A DNA stretch of 64,000 nt from Bacteroidales bacterium (GTDB lineage Bacteria > Bacteroidota > Bacteroidia > Bacteroidales > Tenuifilaceae), in NCBI GenBank assembly GCA_020636845.1, contig JACJXD010000001.1, positions 62,001 through 126,000 on the forward strand, read 5' to 3'. The notes under the pieces are model-generated. The model searched no databases. It was not told the origin of the DNA and saw only the letters and a list, made by a program, of their open reading frames with translations. The number at the start of each line of letters is the position of its first letter. Position 1 is the stretch's first letter. Below are positions 53,426 through 60,153 of this stretch, one piece after another. A program made the position numbers and the translations under genes.

Positions 53426-54499
53426 TTACTTTTTTAGTTGATTGTTTAGCCCAATTATTCTTTCAAAATACATAGCGAACGAACGGTAAAGAAAATGTGT
53501 CCACTTTCCGAAAGGAACAATAATTAAAGCCCACTGAACAAGAACCGTAAAGTGTATGGTAAATACCCAAAATAGGGTATTAATAAGATTTAAGTCGATA
53601 AGCAGACGAACGGCAAAAGATGTGATCCCCATGAGAAATAGCCAGATTACGAAGAACCAGTCCGATGGTTGAGAGTGCTTATGCATTGCGTCTGTTTTTC
53701 GAACGCGCATACTCATGAAAACAGTTGTTATGATAAATATTGCAGCACTTTCTACGTATCCAAGCCAAATTACAAATGTGCTTGATGTGGAGAACCAATC
53801 GAGAAACACGGTTGTAAACAGTAACGAAAGGTAGCTGAGAACAAGTATAAAGTGTAATAGCCATCTTGTACGATTTTCTTTGGTATCCTCGCAGCCTAAA
53901 AAGCGTTTTTGGGTGAACATGTGAACAAATAGTTCGCTTAACGCTTTAAAGTAAACTTTTATTGGTGCTTTTACTTTGGGTTTGATAACCGTAAAATACC
54001 ACATTCTGATAATGTTGGGTAGCAGAATTACTGCAAAAACGCCTGCAATGGCAAACATTTCGAAAAGGTGTCCGTAGTGCATTACCACCTCTTTGCTGAG
54101 TCCGGAATAGTATATAAAACCAACCACTGCGGCAAGCAAGGCTATCATGCCGCCTATGTAAACGCTCATGTGCTTGTAAAGTAATCCGGATAAACCTGTC
54201 CAATCGTACGTGGCTGTTAACCATCGCCGTAACGACATCATTAACTCGCCGGGATTGGCTTGTCGGGGACAGTCGGAACTGCATTCTCCGCAATAGTAGC
54301 AAAGCCAAGGTTTTAACGATGACTTTATTTCATCTTCAAGGCCCAGTGTGCTGTACCGTATCATTTCGCGAGGAAAAGTTGCGTCGTTTGTGGAGAGCGA
54401 ACAAACAGCCGTACAGTTACCACAGTTAAAGCAAAGATTAAAATCTTTAGCGCCAAATTTTGTTATATCGTCTGCAAAATCAGGATTAATATGCGACAT
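53426..54499 (-). CDS. QmoC-like membrane subunit (HdrC ferredoxin plus heme-b-type membrane domain)
   Basis: A 357-residue protein. The N-terminus is HdrC-like with two [4Fe-4S] motifs (CFNCGNCTAVC, CYYCGECSSDCPRQ). From residue 110 on there are about six membrane helices with several histidines (HMSVYIGG, VVMHYGHLFEM, WLLHFILVLSY, IHFTVLVQW), the pattern of a diheme cytochrome b of the NarI/HdrE type. This is the layout of QmoC, which links cytoplasmic Hdr-like flavoproteins to the quinone pool. It follows the QmoB-like gene after five bases. Confidence 0.9.
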   Translation of the reverse strand: MSHINPDFADDITKFGAKDFNLCFNCGNCTAVCSLSTNDATFPREMIRYSTLGLEDEIKSSLKPWLCYYCGECSSDCPRQANPGELMMSLRRWLTATYDWTGLSGLLYKHMSVYIGGMIALLAAVVGFIYYSGLSKEVVMHYGHLFEMFAIAGVFAVILLPNIIRMWYFTVIKPKVKAPIKVYFKALSELFVHMFTQKRFLGCEDTKENRTRWLLHFILVLSYLSLLFTTVFLDWFSTSSTFVIWLGYVESAAIFIITTVFMSMRVRKTDAMHKHSQPSDWFFVIWLFLMGITSFAVRLLIDLNLINTLFWVFTIHFTVLVQWALIIVPFGKWTHFLYRSFAMYFERIIGLNNQLKK

Positions 54500-54504
54500 G
54501 GTTG

Positions 54505-56478
54505 TTACTTTTTGAGTTTATACATGTAATAGGCTTCATCTTCGTCGAGTCCGGCGGGTTCTACAACGCCATACCTGTTCATTGTCATGAGATGCCAGGT
54601 AAGAACATTACTTTCCACGCCAAGTTGTTCGGACAGTTGTGGGATGGTAAGCGTTTTATCATCAAGTGCCGATGCTATTTCCCGCCATATTTTTGGGAAG
54701 CCGTTAAGTTTTATTTGTTTGCCCGAGGAAATTTCATTTTCCTGAGAATCTTGCTTGGTGTTTATTTCGGCTTTCTCCATGAAACCGTCAATCATCGATT
54801 CTATTTCGTTATCGGTAAACTGTACAATTTCTATTGAGTTTGAAGGACAAACAGGGCCGCAAATTCCACAGCCTACGCAGGTTGACGTATTTACTTGGGC
54901 AATCATTTTACCATTACTTTCAATGGGCTTAATGGCATCGTATTCGCACACGGCAGCACATTTTTCGCACCATAAGCAGGTTTCTGCATTGACTCTGGCT
55001 ACAATAGGCTCTAACTCCAACGTGCCTTTGCGTAGTATTGTGTTTATTTTTGAAGCAGCAGCCAGCGATGATTGTACCGATTCGGTTATATTCTTAGGTC
55101 CTTGGCAAGTTCCTCCAATGTAAACACCTTTAATAACAGTTTCTACAGGCTTTAATTTGGGGTGAATCTCGTTAAAGAAACGGTCGCTTCCTGTTGGTAT
55201 TTTTAACTTGCTCGAAATATCGTTGCTGTCGCTTCGGGGAACCATTCCGGTAACAAGAACAACTAAATCTACATCGAACGACAGCTCTTTTTTGTATGTT
55301 AGGTAATCTTTAACCGTTATAACCGTTTTGTTGTTCTTTACTTCAACAGCGGGAGGTTCTTTTTCTTCGTACTTAATGTAGATGTCGCCCTTGCGTGACG
55401 ATTCGGTGTAAAGTAATTCTTGCTTTCCGTATGTTCTAATGTCCCTGTATAGGTGAAAAGCCTTTACTCCGCTGAATTTTTCGTGAACGTTTAGCGAAGA
55501 GTGAATTGCTGCACTGCAGCATTGGCGCGAGCAGTACTTGTTTTCGCCTTTACTTTGACGGCTGCCTACGCAATAAATGTATGCAACGCTTTTTATGGCA
55601 TTGCCATTATAAACAAGTTTGTCGTTACTTGTTTCAATAAGTTTATTAAACTGTTGAAGGGTAATTACGTTATCGGATAGTTTGTATCCGTACTCTCCTT
55701 CTTTAGGCTGATAAAAATCGAAGCCCGTTGTAACCAAAACGGCACCTACATTTAACTTCAGTGCTTCATCTTTAACGGAGACTTCAAGGGTAAAATCGCC
55801 AATGCTTCCTGAAACCTTATCTAAATTGGCGTTAGTAAAAACGGTAATTTCGGGTATCTCTTTTATCCTTTTGTAGAGCCTATCGATAACGTCCTTCCCA
55901 TTTTCGCCAGTCATAAAAAGTTTTCCGCTTTCAGCAACACGGCCGCCAACATTGGCTTCTTTTTCAATAAGGTAAACATGGTTTCCCATACGAGCTAAGT
56001 CAACAGCAGCACGCATTCCCGAAATCCCGGCGCCTATAACACCAACTGCTTTTTGTGCGGTTATCTCGATGTTTTCGAGTGCTTCGGAATATTTTACCCT
56101 GTTTATTCCTGCACGAATAAGTCCATACGCTTTAATGGTTGCATCCATTGGCTTATCGGAGTGAGCCCAAGAACACTGTTCGCGAACATTAACCTGCGTG
56201 TAGTTGTAAGGGTTAAGCCCGGCTCTTATGGCAACATTCCTAAATGTATGCGTATGAAGTTTAGGTGTACAGGAGGCAACCACAATTGCATCGAGTTTTT
56301 GGTCGTTAATGTCCTGAACCATATCTTTCTGAGTGGAATCGGAGCAGGCAAACATTACATCCTTGGAAATTACAACATTATCCTCGTTTGCAATAAGTTT
56401 ACTCAGCTGTTCAACGTCAACATAATCGGATATGTTTCCACCGCAATGGCATATATATACTCCTATTCTTTGTTTCAT
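54505..56478 (-). CDS. HdrA/QmoB-like flavoprotein with C-terminal winged-helix-like domain
   Basis: From the ATG at 56478 (AGGA ribosome site eight bases upstream) the protein has 657 residues. The HdrA N-terminal domain shows IGVYICHCGGNI and VVASCTPKLHTHTFR. The FAD site VIGAGISGMRAAVDLARMG is followed by the inserted cluster site YCVGSRQSKGENKYCSRQCC. A C-terminal two-cluster ferredoxin domain (CLWCEKCAAVCEYDAI, CVGCGICGPVCPSNS) ends near residue 565. An unusual tail of about 65 residues follows (IPQLSEQLGVESNVLTWHLM, NRYGVVEPAG) that reads as a winged-helix fold. An in-frame ATG 26 codons upstream has no HdrA counterpart. Confidence 0.88.
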   Translation of the reverse strand: MKQRIGVYICHCGGNISDYVDVEQLSKLIANEDNVVISKDVMFACSDSTQKDMVQDINDQKLDAIVVASCTPKLHTHTFRNVAIRAGLNPYNYTQVNVREQCSWAHSDKPMDATIKAYGLIRAGINRVKYSEALENIEITAQKAVGVIGAGISGMRAAVDLARMGNHVYLIEKEANVGGRVAESGKLFMTGENGKDVIDRLYKRIKEIPEITVFTNANLDKVSGSIGDFTLEVSVKDEALKLNVGAVLVTTGFDFYQPKEGEYGYKLSDNVITLQQFNKLIETSNDKLVYNGNAIKSVAYIYCVGSRQSKGENKYCSRQCCSAAIHSSLNVHEKFSGVKAFHLYRDIRTYGKQELLYTESSRKGDIYIKYEEKEPPAVEVKNNKTVITVKDYLTYKKELSFDVDLVVLVTGMVPRSDSNDISSKLKIPTGSDRFFNEIHPKLKPVETVIKGVYIGGTCQGPKNITESVQSSLAAASKINTILRKGTLELEPIVARVNAETCLWCEKCAAVCEYDAIKPIESNGKMIAQVNTSTCVGCGICGPVCPSNSIEIVQFTDNEIESMIDGFMEKAEINTKQDSQENEISSGKQIKLNGFPKIWREIASALDDKTLTIPQLSEQLGVESNVLTWHLMTMNRYGVVEPAGLDEDEAYYMYKLKK

Positions 56479-56558
56479 TGCTATCCTAAATGAAGTTTGT
56501 TTTGTCAGGTAGAACGAAGAAGTAATGGAATCCTTATCATCGTTCAAGGGTGACATTC

Positions 56559-57896
56559 TTAATTTGAAAATCGTTTAATATAACTTGCTGCCTCTGACGC
56601 TGCCGATCCTGCAGAAAGAATCGAGTCCGGAATATCCTTTGGACCTGCTGCCGTGCCCGCAACAAACACGCCTTCAATACTTGTTAACGAAGGGCTAACC
56701 AATTCATCAACTTGTTTAATAAAGCGTTGGTCGTCGAGTTCGAGTTTTTGGTTTGTAAAGGTTTTGACAATTCCGCTATTCGGAAGTACTCCCACAGAAA
56801 GAACTACTAAATCGTGTTTTACTTCTTTTAATTTCCCGGTTGCAACATCTTCGTATCGTAGGATTAAATTTCCGCTATTATCCTCTTTTGGGGTAACCTT
56901 GGCTACTTTTCCTTTTATGAAGTTAACACCCATGCTTTTTGCCTGCTGGTAAAATTCTTCGTAGCCTTTGCCAAAAGCCCTTATATCCATGTAATAAATG
57001 GTAATATCGGCAAGGGGTAAAGCTCCCATAAGCAGTTGTGCTTGCTTAATAGAGTACATGCAGCATATTTGCGAGCAAATAGGATTGTTAGAACATTCTG
57101 CACTACATCCCATTGCGTTTTCGATGCTAGAATCGCGCGATCCGGTACAGAGAATATAGGCTATATTGTCGGGGACTTTTCCGTCGCCGGGACGAAGCAA
57201 ACTGTTATAGGGGCGGGTAGGAGCAATAAGCCTATCCATTTGCATGGCATCAATTACGTTTGGGTATTTACCGTACCCGTATTGAGGCTTATTTTTAGGC
57301 TTGAACAGGTTGAATCCCGTAGATACTATTACTGATGTTGCTTCTACATTAACTCTTTTAGGCTGCATGTTGTAGTCAATAGCCTTGGGTACACATACCT
57401 TTTCGCATTTTTTGCAATGTAAGCACTGCTCCATGTCTATAGCCGCAATTTTAGGATTAGCTAGACTAAAGGGAATGGAAATGGCTTTTCTACCAACCAT
57501 ATTGCTATTGTAACTATCCTCTACTACTTTAGGGCAAACCCATTCGCATTGCTGGCAGCCAGTGCATAGAGCTTCGTCCACATATCGTGGGCGTATGTTT
57601 AACGTAATGTCGAAATGTCCGTTTGTTTTTACCGTTTCAATCACATCGGTGTTTAGCATTAATGTGATGTTCGGATGTCTGGCTGTTTCCGACATTTTAG
57701 GTGTTGTAATACATGCCGCGCAGTCGAGCGTTGGAAAAACTTTACTAAGTTGTATCATTTTACCACCAATGGAAAGTTCTTTTTCAACTAAAAGAACCTT
57801 ATAGTCCATATCGGCCAGATTTAATGCGGTTTCTTGTCCGGCAATTCCCCCACCAATAACAACGGCATCGTATTTATTACTAATGTTTTCAGGCAT
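56559..57896 (-). CDS. HdrA/QmoA-like flavoprotein with extra cysteines
   Basis: From the ATG at 57896 the protein has 445 residues. FAD motif AVVIGGGIAGQETALNLA is at the start. PTLDCAACITTPKM keeps the cysteine pair of HdrA. Two ferredoxin motifs (CTGCQQCEWVCP, CLHCKKCEKVCVP) sit between residues 110 and 170. The inserted cluster site reads C250...C264-x3-C268-x5-C274-x3-C278-C279, with two cysteines (264, 268) beyond the usual HdrA pattern. The end FVAGTAAGPKDIPDSILSAGSAA is standard. It corresponds to QmoA in order and type. It starts 40 bases after the FlpD-like gene and stops 80 bases before the QmoB-like ATG. Confidence 0.9.
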   Translation of the reverse strand: MPENISNKYDAVVIGGGIAGQETALNLADMDYKVLLVEKELSIGGKMIQLSKVFPTLDCAACITTPKMSETARHPNITLMLNTDVIETVKTNGHFDITLNIRPRYVDEALCTGCQQCEWVCPKVVEDSYNSNMVGRKAISIPFSLANPKIAAIDMEQCLHCKKCEKVCVPKAIDYNMQPKRVNVEATSVIVSTGFNLFKPKNKPQYGYGKYPNVIDAMQMDRLIAPTRPYNSLLRPGDGKVPDNIAYILCTGSRDSSIENAMGCSAECSNNPICSQICCMYSIKQAQLLMGALPLADITIYYMDIRAFGKGYEEFYQQAKSMGVNFIKGKVAKVTPKEDNSGNLILRYEDVATGKLKEVKHDLVVLSVGVLPNSGIVKTFTNQKLELDDQRFIKQVDELVSPSLTSIEGVFVAGTAAGPKDIPDSILSAGSAASEAASYIKRFSN

Positions 57897-57936
57897 TATT
57901 GTCCAGTTTATAAGACTAAATGGAGTAGAAAATTTA

Positions 57937-58380
57937 TTATGAAAGGCTTGGAGCCTTATGTTCAGCAATCTCGTTTTTGATACTTCCCAAATCCTGAAGG
58001 ATTTTAGAAAAAGTTGAAATATGGTTTACAAATGGTTCTGCACAAACCGAGCATATTGCAGCCATACGTATTCTTTTTGTGTTGATGTTTCGCTCCTTCA
58101 TAATTTTCTGAGCCTCAACAATTATGCTATTTGTATGTTCCGAACATTTGGAACTGTAGGAGCATTCGGTTCCGTCGGCAGCAATAAATACACCATCGAA
58201 CCCTTGTTCGAAAGCGTGAAGAATCCAACGTGGCTTAATTCCTGACGAGCAGGGAATACTTATTGTATAAACGCTAGGCGAATAATGTATTTTTCTAAGC
58301 CCTGCCTGGTCGATTCCCGGATCCGAAATTTTATCGGTAGAAAATACTAAAATTCTGGGTTTGAATTCCTGGGTTTCCAT
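57937..58380 (-). CDS. FlpD/MvhD-like [2Fe-2S] electron-transfer subunit
   Basis: A 147-residue protein of the MvhD/FlpD family (hydrogenase iron-sulfur subunit), which in methanogens hands electrons from hydrogenase or formate dehydrogenase to HdrA. Cysteines are at 44 (SIPCSSGIKPRWILHAFEQG), 73 and 79 (ADGTECSYSSKC) and 110/113 (AAICSVCAE). The usual G-C-x-x-x-x-C motif here starts with Ala instead of Cys and has a new Cys further on. It is the first gene after a terminator and begins the Hdr cluster II core. Confidence 0.87.
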   Translation of the reverse strand: METQEFKPRILVFSTDKISDPGIDQAGLRKIHYSPSVYTISIPCSSGIKPRWILHAFEQGFDGVFIAADGTECSYSSKCSEHTNSIIVEAQKIMKERNINTKRIRMAAICSVCAEPFVNHISTFSKILQDLGSIKNEIAEHKAPSLS

Positions 58381-58397
58381 TGCAGATGATTTTAATT

Positions 58398-58428
58398 ATA
58401 AAAATGCGAGAGAGTTTTTCTCCCTCGC
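58398..58428 (-). terminator. Terminator or attenuator between tusA and the FlpD-like gene
   Basis: On the minus strand GCGAGGGAG-AAAAA-CTCTCTCGC (one wobble) followed by ATTTTTATAA, 18 bases after the TusA stop and 18 bases before the FlpD-like start. It should separate, at least partly, dsrE2-tusA from the downstream Hdr genes. Confidence 0.8.
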
Positions 58429-58445
58429 TTTAATTTTATGCTGAG

Positions 58446-58697
58446 TTAAGCCTTCTTTAAGAATAGACGAGAATAGCTATCCTCTTCAATAATGCCTAAA
58501 AATTCATGGTCCATTTTATCGCACCATTTTGGGATGTCGTTTTTAGTTCCTTCGTCGGAAGATAATACTTCCAGTATTTCGCCAGATTCAATTTCTCCAA
58601 CGGCTTTTTTTGCAGCCAAAAGTGGGCCAGGACATGAAGTTCCTCGTGCGTCAACGGTTTGTTTTACTGTTAAGTTTTTTAATTCTTCTGCGTTCAT
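58446..58697 (-). CDS. TusA-family sulfur carrier
   Basis: An 83-residue TusA-like protein. The signature SCPGPLLAAKKAV holds the sulfur-binding Cys22 (C-P-x-P). The rest (SGEILEVLSSDEGTKNDIPKWC, GIIEED) matches the small two-layer TusA fold. TusA carries persulfide sulfur between proteins, for tRNA thiolation or for dissimilatory sulfur metabolism. It lies 44 bases downstream of the DsrE2-like gene and upstream of an Hdr cluster, an arrangement known from sulfur oxidisers (tusA-dsrE2-sHdr). Confidence 0.93.
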   Translation of the reverse strand: MNAEELKNLTVKQTVDARGTSCPGPLLAAKKAVGEIESGEILEVLSSDEGTKNDIPKWCDKMDHEFLGIIEEDSYSRLFLKKA

Positions 58698-58741
58698 GGT
58701 CGTTTTATTTATGTAGTTGATAAATAGTTGTTGTTTAAATA

Positions 58742-59287
58742 CTAGATAAAGAATTGAACACTACTTTGGCTTGCTTCGGCAATGAACGTGCCTGCACCAG
58801 CGTAAGTGAGATTAGGATAGTCTATCATTTCTTCTTTCTTGAAGCCCATTAGATTCATCGACATTTCGCATACAATAATTTCAATGCCTAATTCTGCAGC
58901 TTGCTTAAACATTTCGTCAAGTGACATAACATTTTGCTTACGCATTAACCCTTTAATCATTAATGGTCCCATGCCCATCATATTCATTTTGGATAGTTTT
59001 AACTTGTTCCTTCCTTTTGGAAGCATCCACCCAAACATGGTTGAAATGAAATTTTTTCCTTTAGCCGATTTTTTAGGATCGCGAAGTGCCGATAGTGCCC
59101 AAAACGAGAAAAACAGTTTTACTTTAGTGTCGCTTGCGGCAGCAGCTAACGAAATAATCATGGTTGCCAGCACCTTATCCATATCGCCGGAAACTATTGC
59201 AATTGATAGTTGATCCTGACGATTTTTTTCTAGTTTGGCAACTTTCTTTTTTAACTGTTCAAGTTCTTTTTCGATATCAATATCCAT
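58742..59287 (-). CDS. DsrE2-like (DsrE/DsrF/DrsH family) sulfur-transfer protein
   Basis: From the ATG at 59287 the protein has 181 residues; 26 further codons upstream are unlikely. A coiled-coil start (EKELEQLKKKVAKLEKNRQ) precedes the DsrE-like fold (LSIAIVSGDMDKVLATMIISLAAAA, KVKLFFSFWALSAL, KGKNFISTMFGWMLP). The conserved active Cys is in IIVCEMSMNLMGF and the end is AGAGTFIAEAS. DsrE2 proteins trade sulfur with TusA. A TATATTTG -7 box lies at 59362-59355 on the minus strand, about 70 bases upstream, with a Crp/Fnr-type palindrome further back. Confidence 0.9.
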   Translation of the reverse strand: MDIDIEKELEQLKKKVAKLEKNRQDQLSIAIVSGDMDKVLATMIISLAAAASDTKVKLFFSFWALSALRDPKKSAKGKNFISTMFGWMLPKGRNKLKLSKMNMMGMGPLMIKGLMRKQNVMSLDEMFKQAAELGIEIIVCEMSMNLMGFKKEEMIDYPNLTYAGAGTFIAEASQSSVQFFI

Positions 59288-59354
59288 AATAGTAGTATTT
59301 AATAAACAGATACAATGATGATTAACAAATATTTTGTTATTGTTATAACAATAG

Positions 59355-59362
59355 CAAATATA
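59355..59362 (-). promoter_or_regulatory. Candidate -7 box of dsrE2-tusA
   Basis: TATATTTG on the minus strand fits TAnnTTTG. No -33 TTG is seen at the right distance, as expected for an activator-dependent promoter. The expected start point near 59348 places the palindrome at 59416-59433 about 76 bases upstream. Confidence 0.45.
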
Positions 59363-59415
59363 CATCTATTAACATATATATATTTTAATGTATGTGTGAT
59401 ATTATATTTATTTTT

Positions 59416-59433
59416 ACGTGATATAAATCACGT
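59416..59433. promoter_or_regulatory. Perfect 18-bp palindrome, probable Crp/Fnr-family operator
   Basis: ACGTGAT-ATAA-ATCACGT is an exact inverted repeat with a four-base centre. The half-site GTGA(T) and the spacing fit binding sites of Crp/Fnr/HcpR-type regulators (GTGA-N6-TCAC). It lies in the intergenic region between the divergent crp/fnr-like and dsrE2-like genes, 30 bases before the chosen ATG of the regulator and 128 bases before that of dsrE2. Confidence 0.75.
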
Positions 59434-59463
59434 TATAGTTGTATATTTACCAAAATTTTGGTT

Positions 59464-60144
59464 ATGATACGGCCTAATTGTAAGTTTTGTAAGTTAAAAT
59501 CGCCTGCTGCAGAGTTACTTAACGATGATGAGTTAGAAGAGTTAGAACAAAATTGTGCTCTTGTTCAGTTTAAAAAAGGGGAAGTTATTTTTAGGGAGGG
59601 AACAATGGCTACAAATATTGTTTACTTGCGAGAGGGAATGGTAAAGATTCATATGAAGGGGCCTGTAGGTGAAAAAATTTTAAGGCTAAATAAAGCTCCT
59701 GTATATTTGGGTTTACCAACCACCTTTGGCGATAGGGTTAATCATTACTCTGCTACCGCTGTAACCGATGCTAAGATTTGTTTTATTTCGCTTGAGACCT
59801 TCAAAGAATTTATTTTTTCGAATGGCAATTTTGCCTATGAAATAATAATGGATTTATGCCGAATGGAGTTATCCGATTCTCAGCGATATACTAATATGTC
59901 GCAAAAGCAGTTACCCGGAAGAGTTGCTGAAATTTTGCTATGTTTTTCGAATTCGTTATTTAAATCGGATACTTATGAGTTGCCTTTAAGCATAACAGAG
60001 TTAGCCGATTTTATTAGCGTGTCGAGAGAGAGCGTTAGTAGGCAACTGAGTGAATTTACCCATGGAGGGATAATTGCTCACGATAAGAAAAACGTTACGA
60101 TCTTGCGTAGAGATTTACTCGAAAAGATTAGCGCTAATGGCTAA
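59464..60144 (+). CDS. Crp/Fnr family transcriptional regulator
   Basis: From the ATG at 59464 the protein has 226 residues; a TTG two codons upstream is possible. The cyclic-nucleotide-binding-like beta barrel spans about 20-130 (FKKGEVIFREGTMATNIVYLREGMVKI). A Crp-type helix-turn-helix is near 175-200 (LSITELADFISVSRESVSRQL), with E-S-V-S-R as the recognition helix, which suits GTGA/TGAT half-sites. The N-terminus has a CKFC pair, but the four-cysteine set of oxygen-sensing FNR is not evident, so the signal is unknown. It probably binds the palindrome in its own upstream region and controls the divergent sulfur/Hdr genes. Confidence 0.9.
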   Translation: MIRPNCKFCKLKSPAAELLNDDELEELEQNCALVQFKKGEVIFREGTMATNIVYLREGMVKIHMKGPVGEKILRLNKAPVYLGLPTTFGDRVNHYSATAVTDAKICFISLETFKEFIFSNGNFAYEIIMDLCRMELSDSQRYTNMSQKQLPGRVAEILLCFSNSLFKSDTYELPLSITELADFISVSRESVSRQLSEFTHGGIIAHDKKNVTILRRDLLEKISANG

Positions 60145-60153
60145 TTTCCTTTA

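Noticed and set aside
53426..58380. Dissimilatory sulfate reduction locus based on the Qmo-like genes
   Set aside because: No aprAB, sat, dsrAB, dsrC or dsrMKJOP in the window; the Qmo-like genes are linked to dsrE2/tusA instead, so sulfate respiration cannot be claimed.
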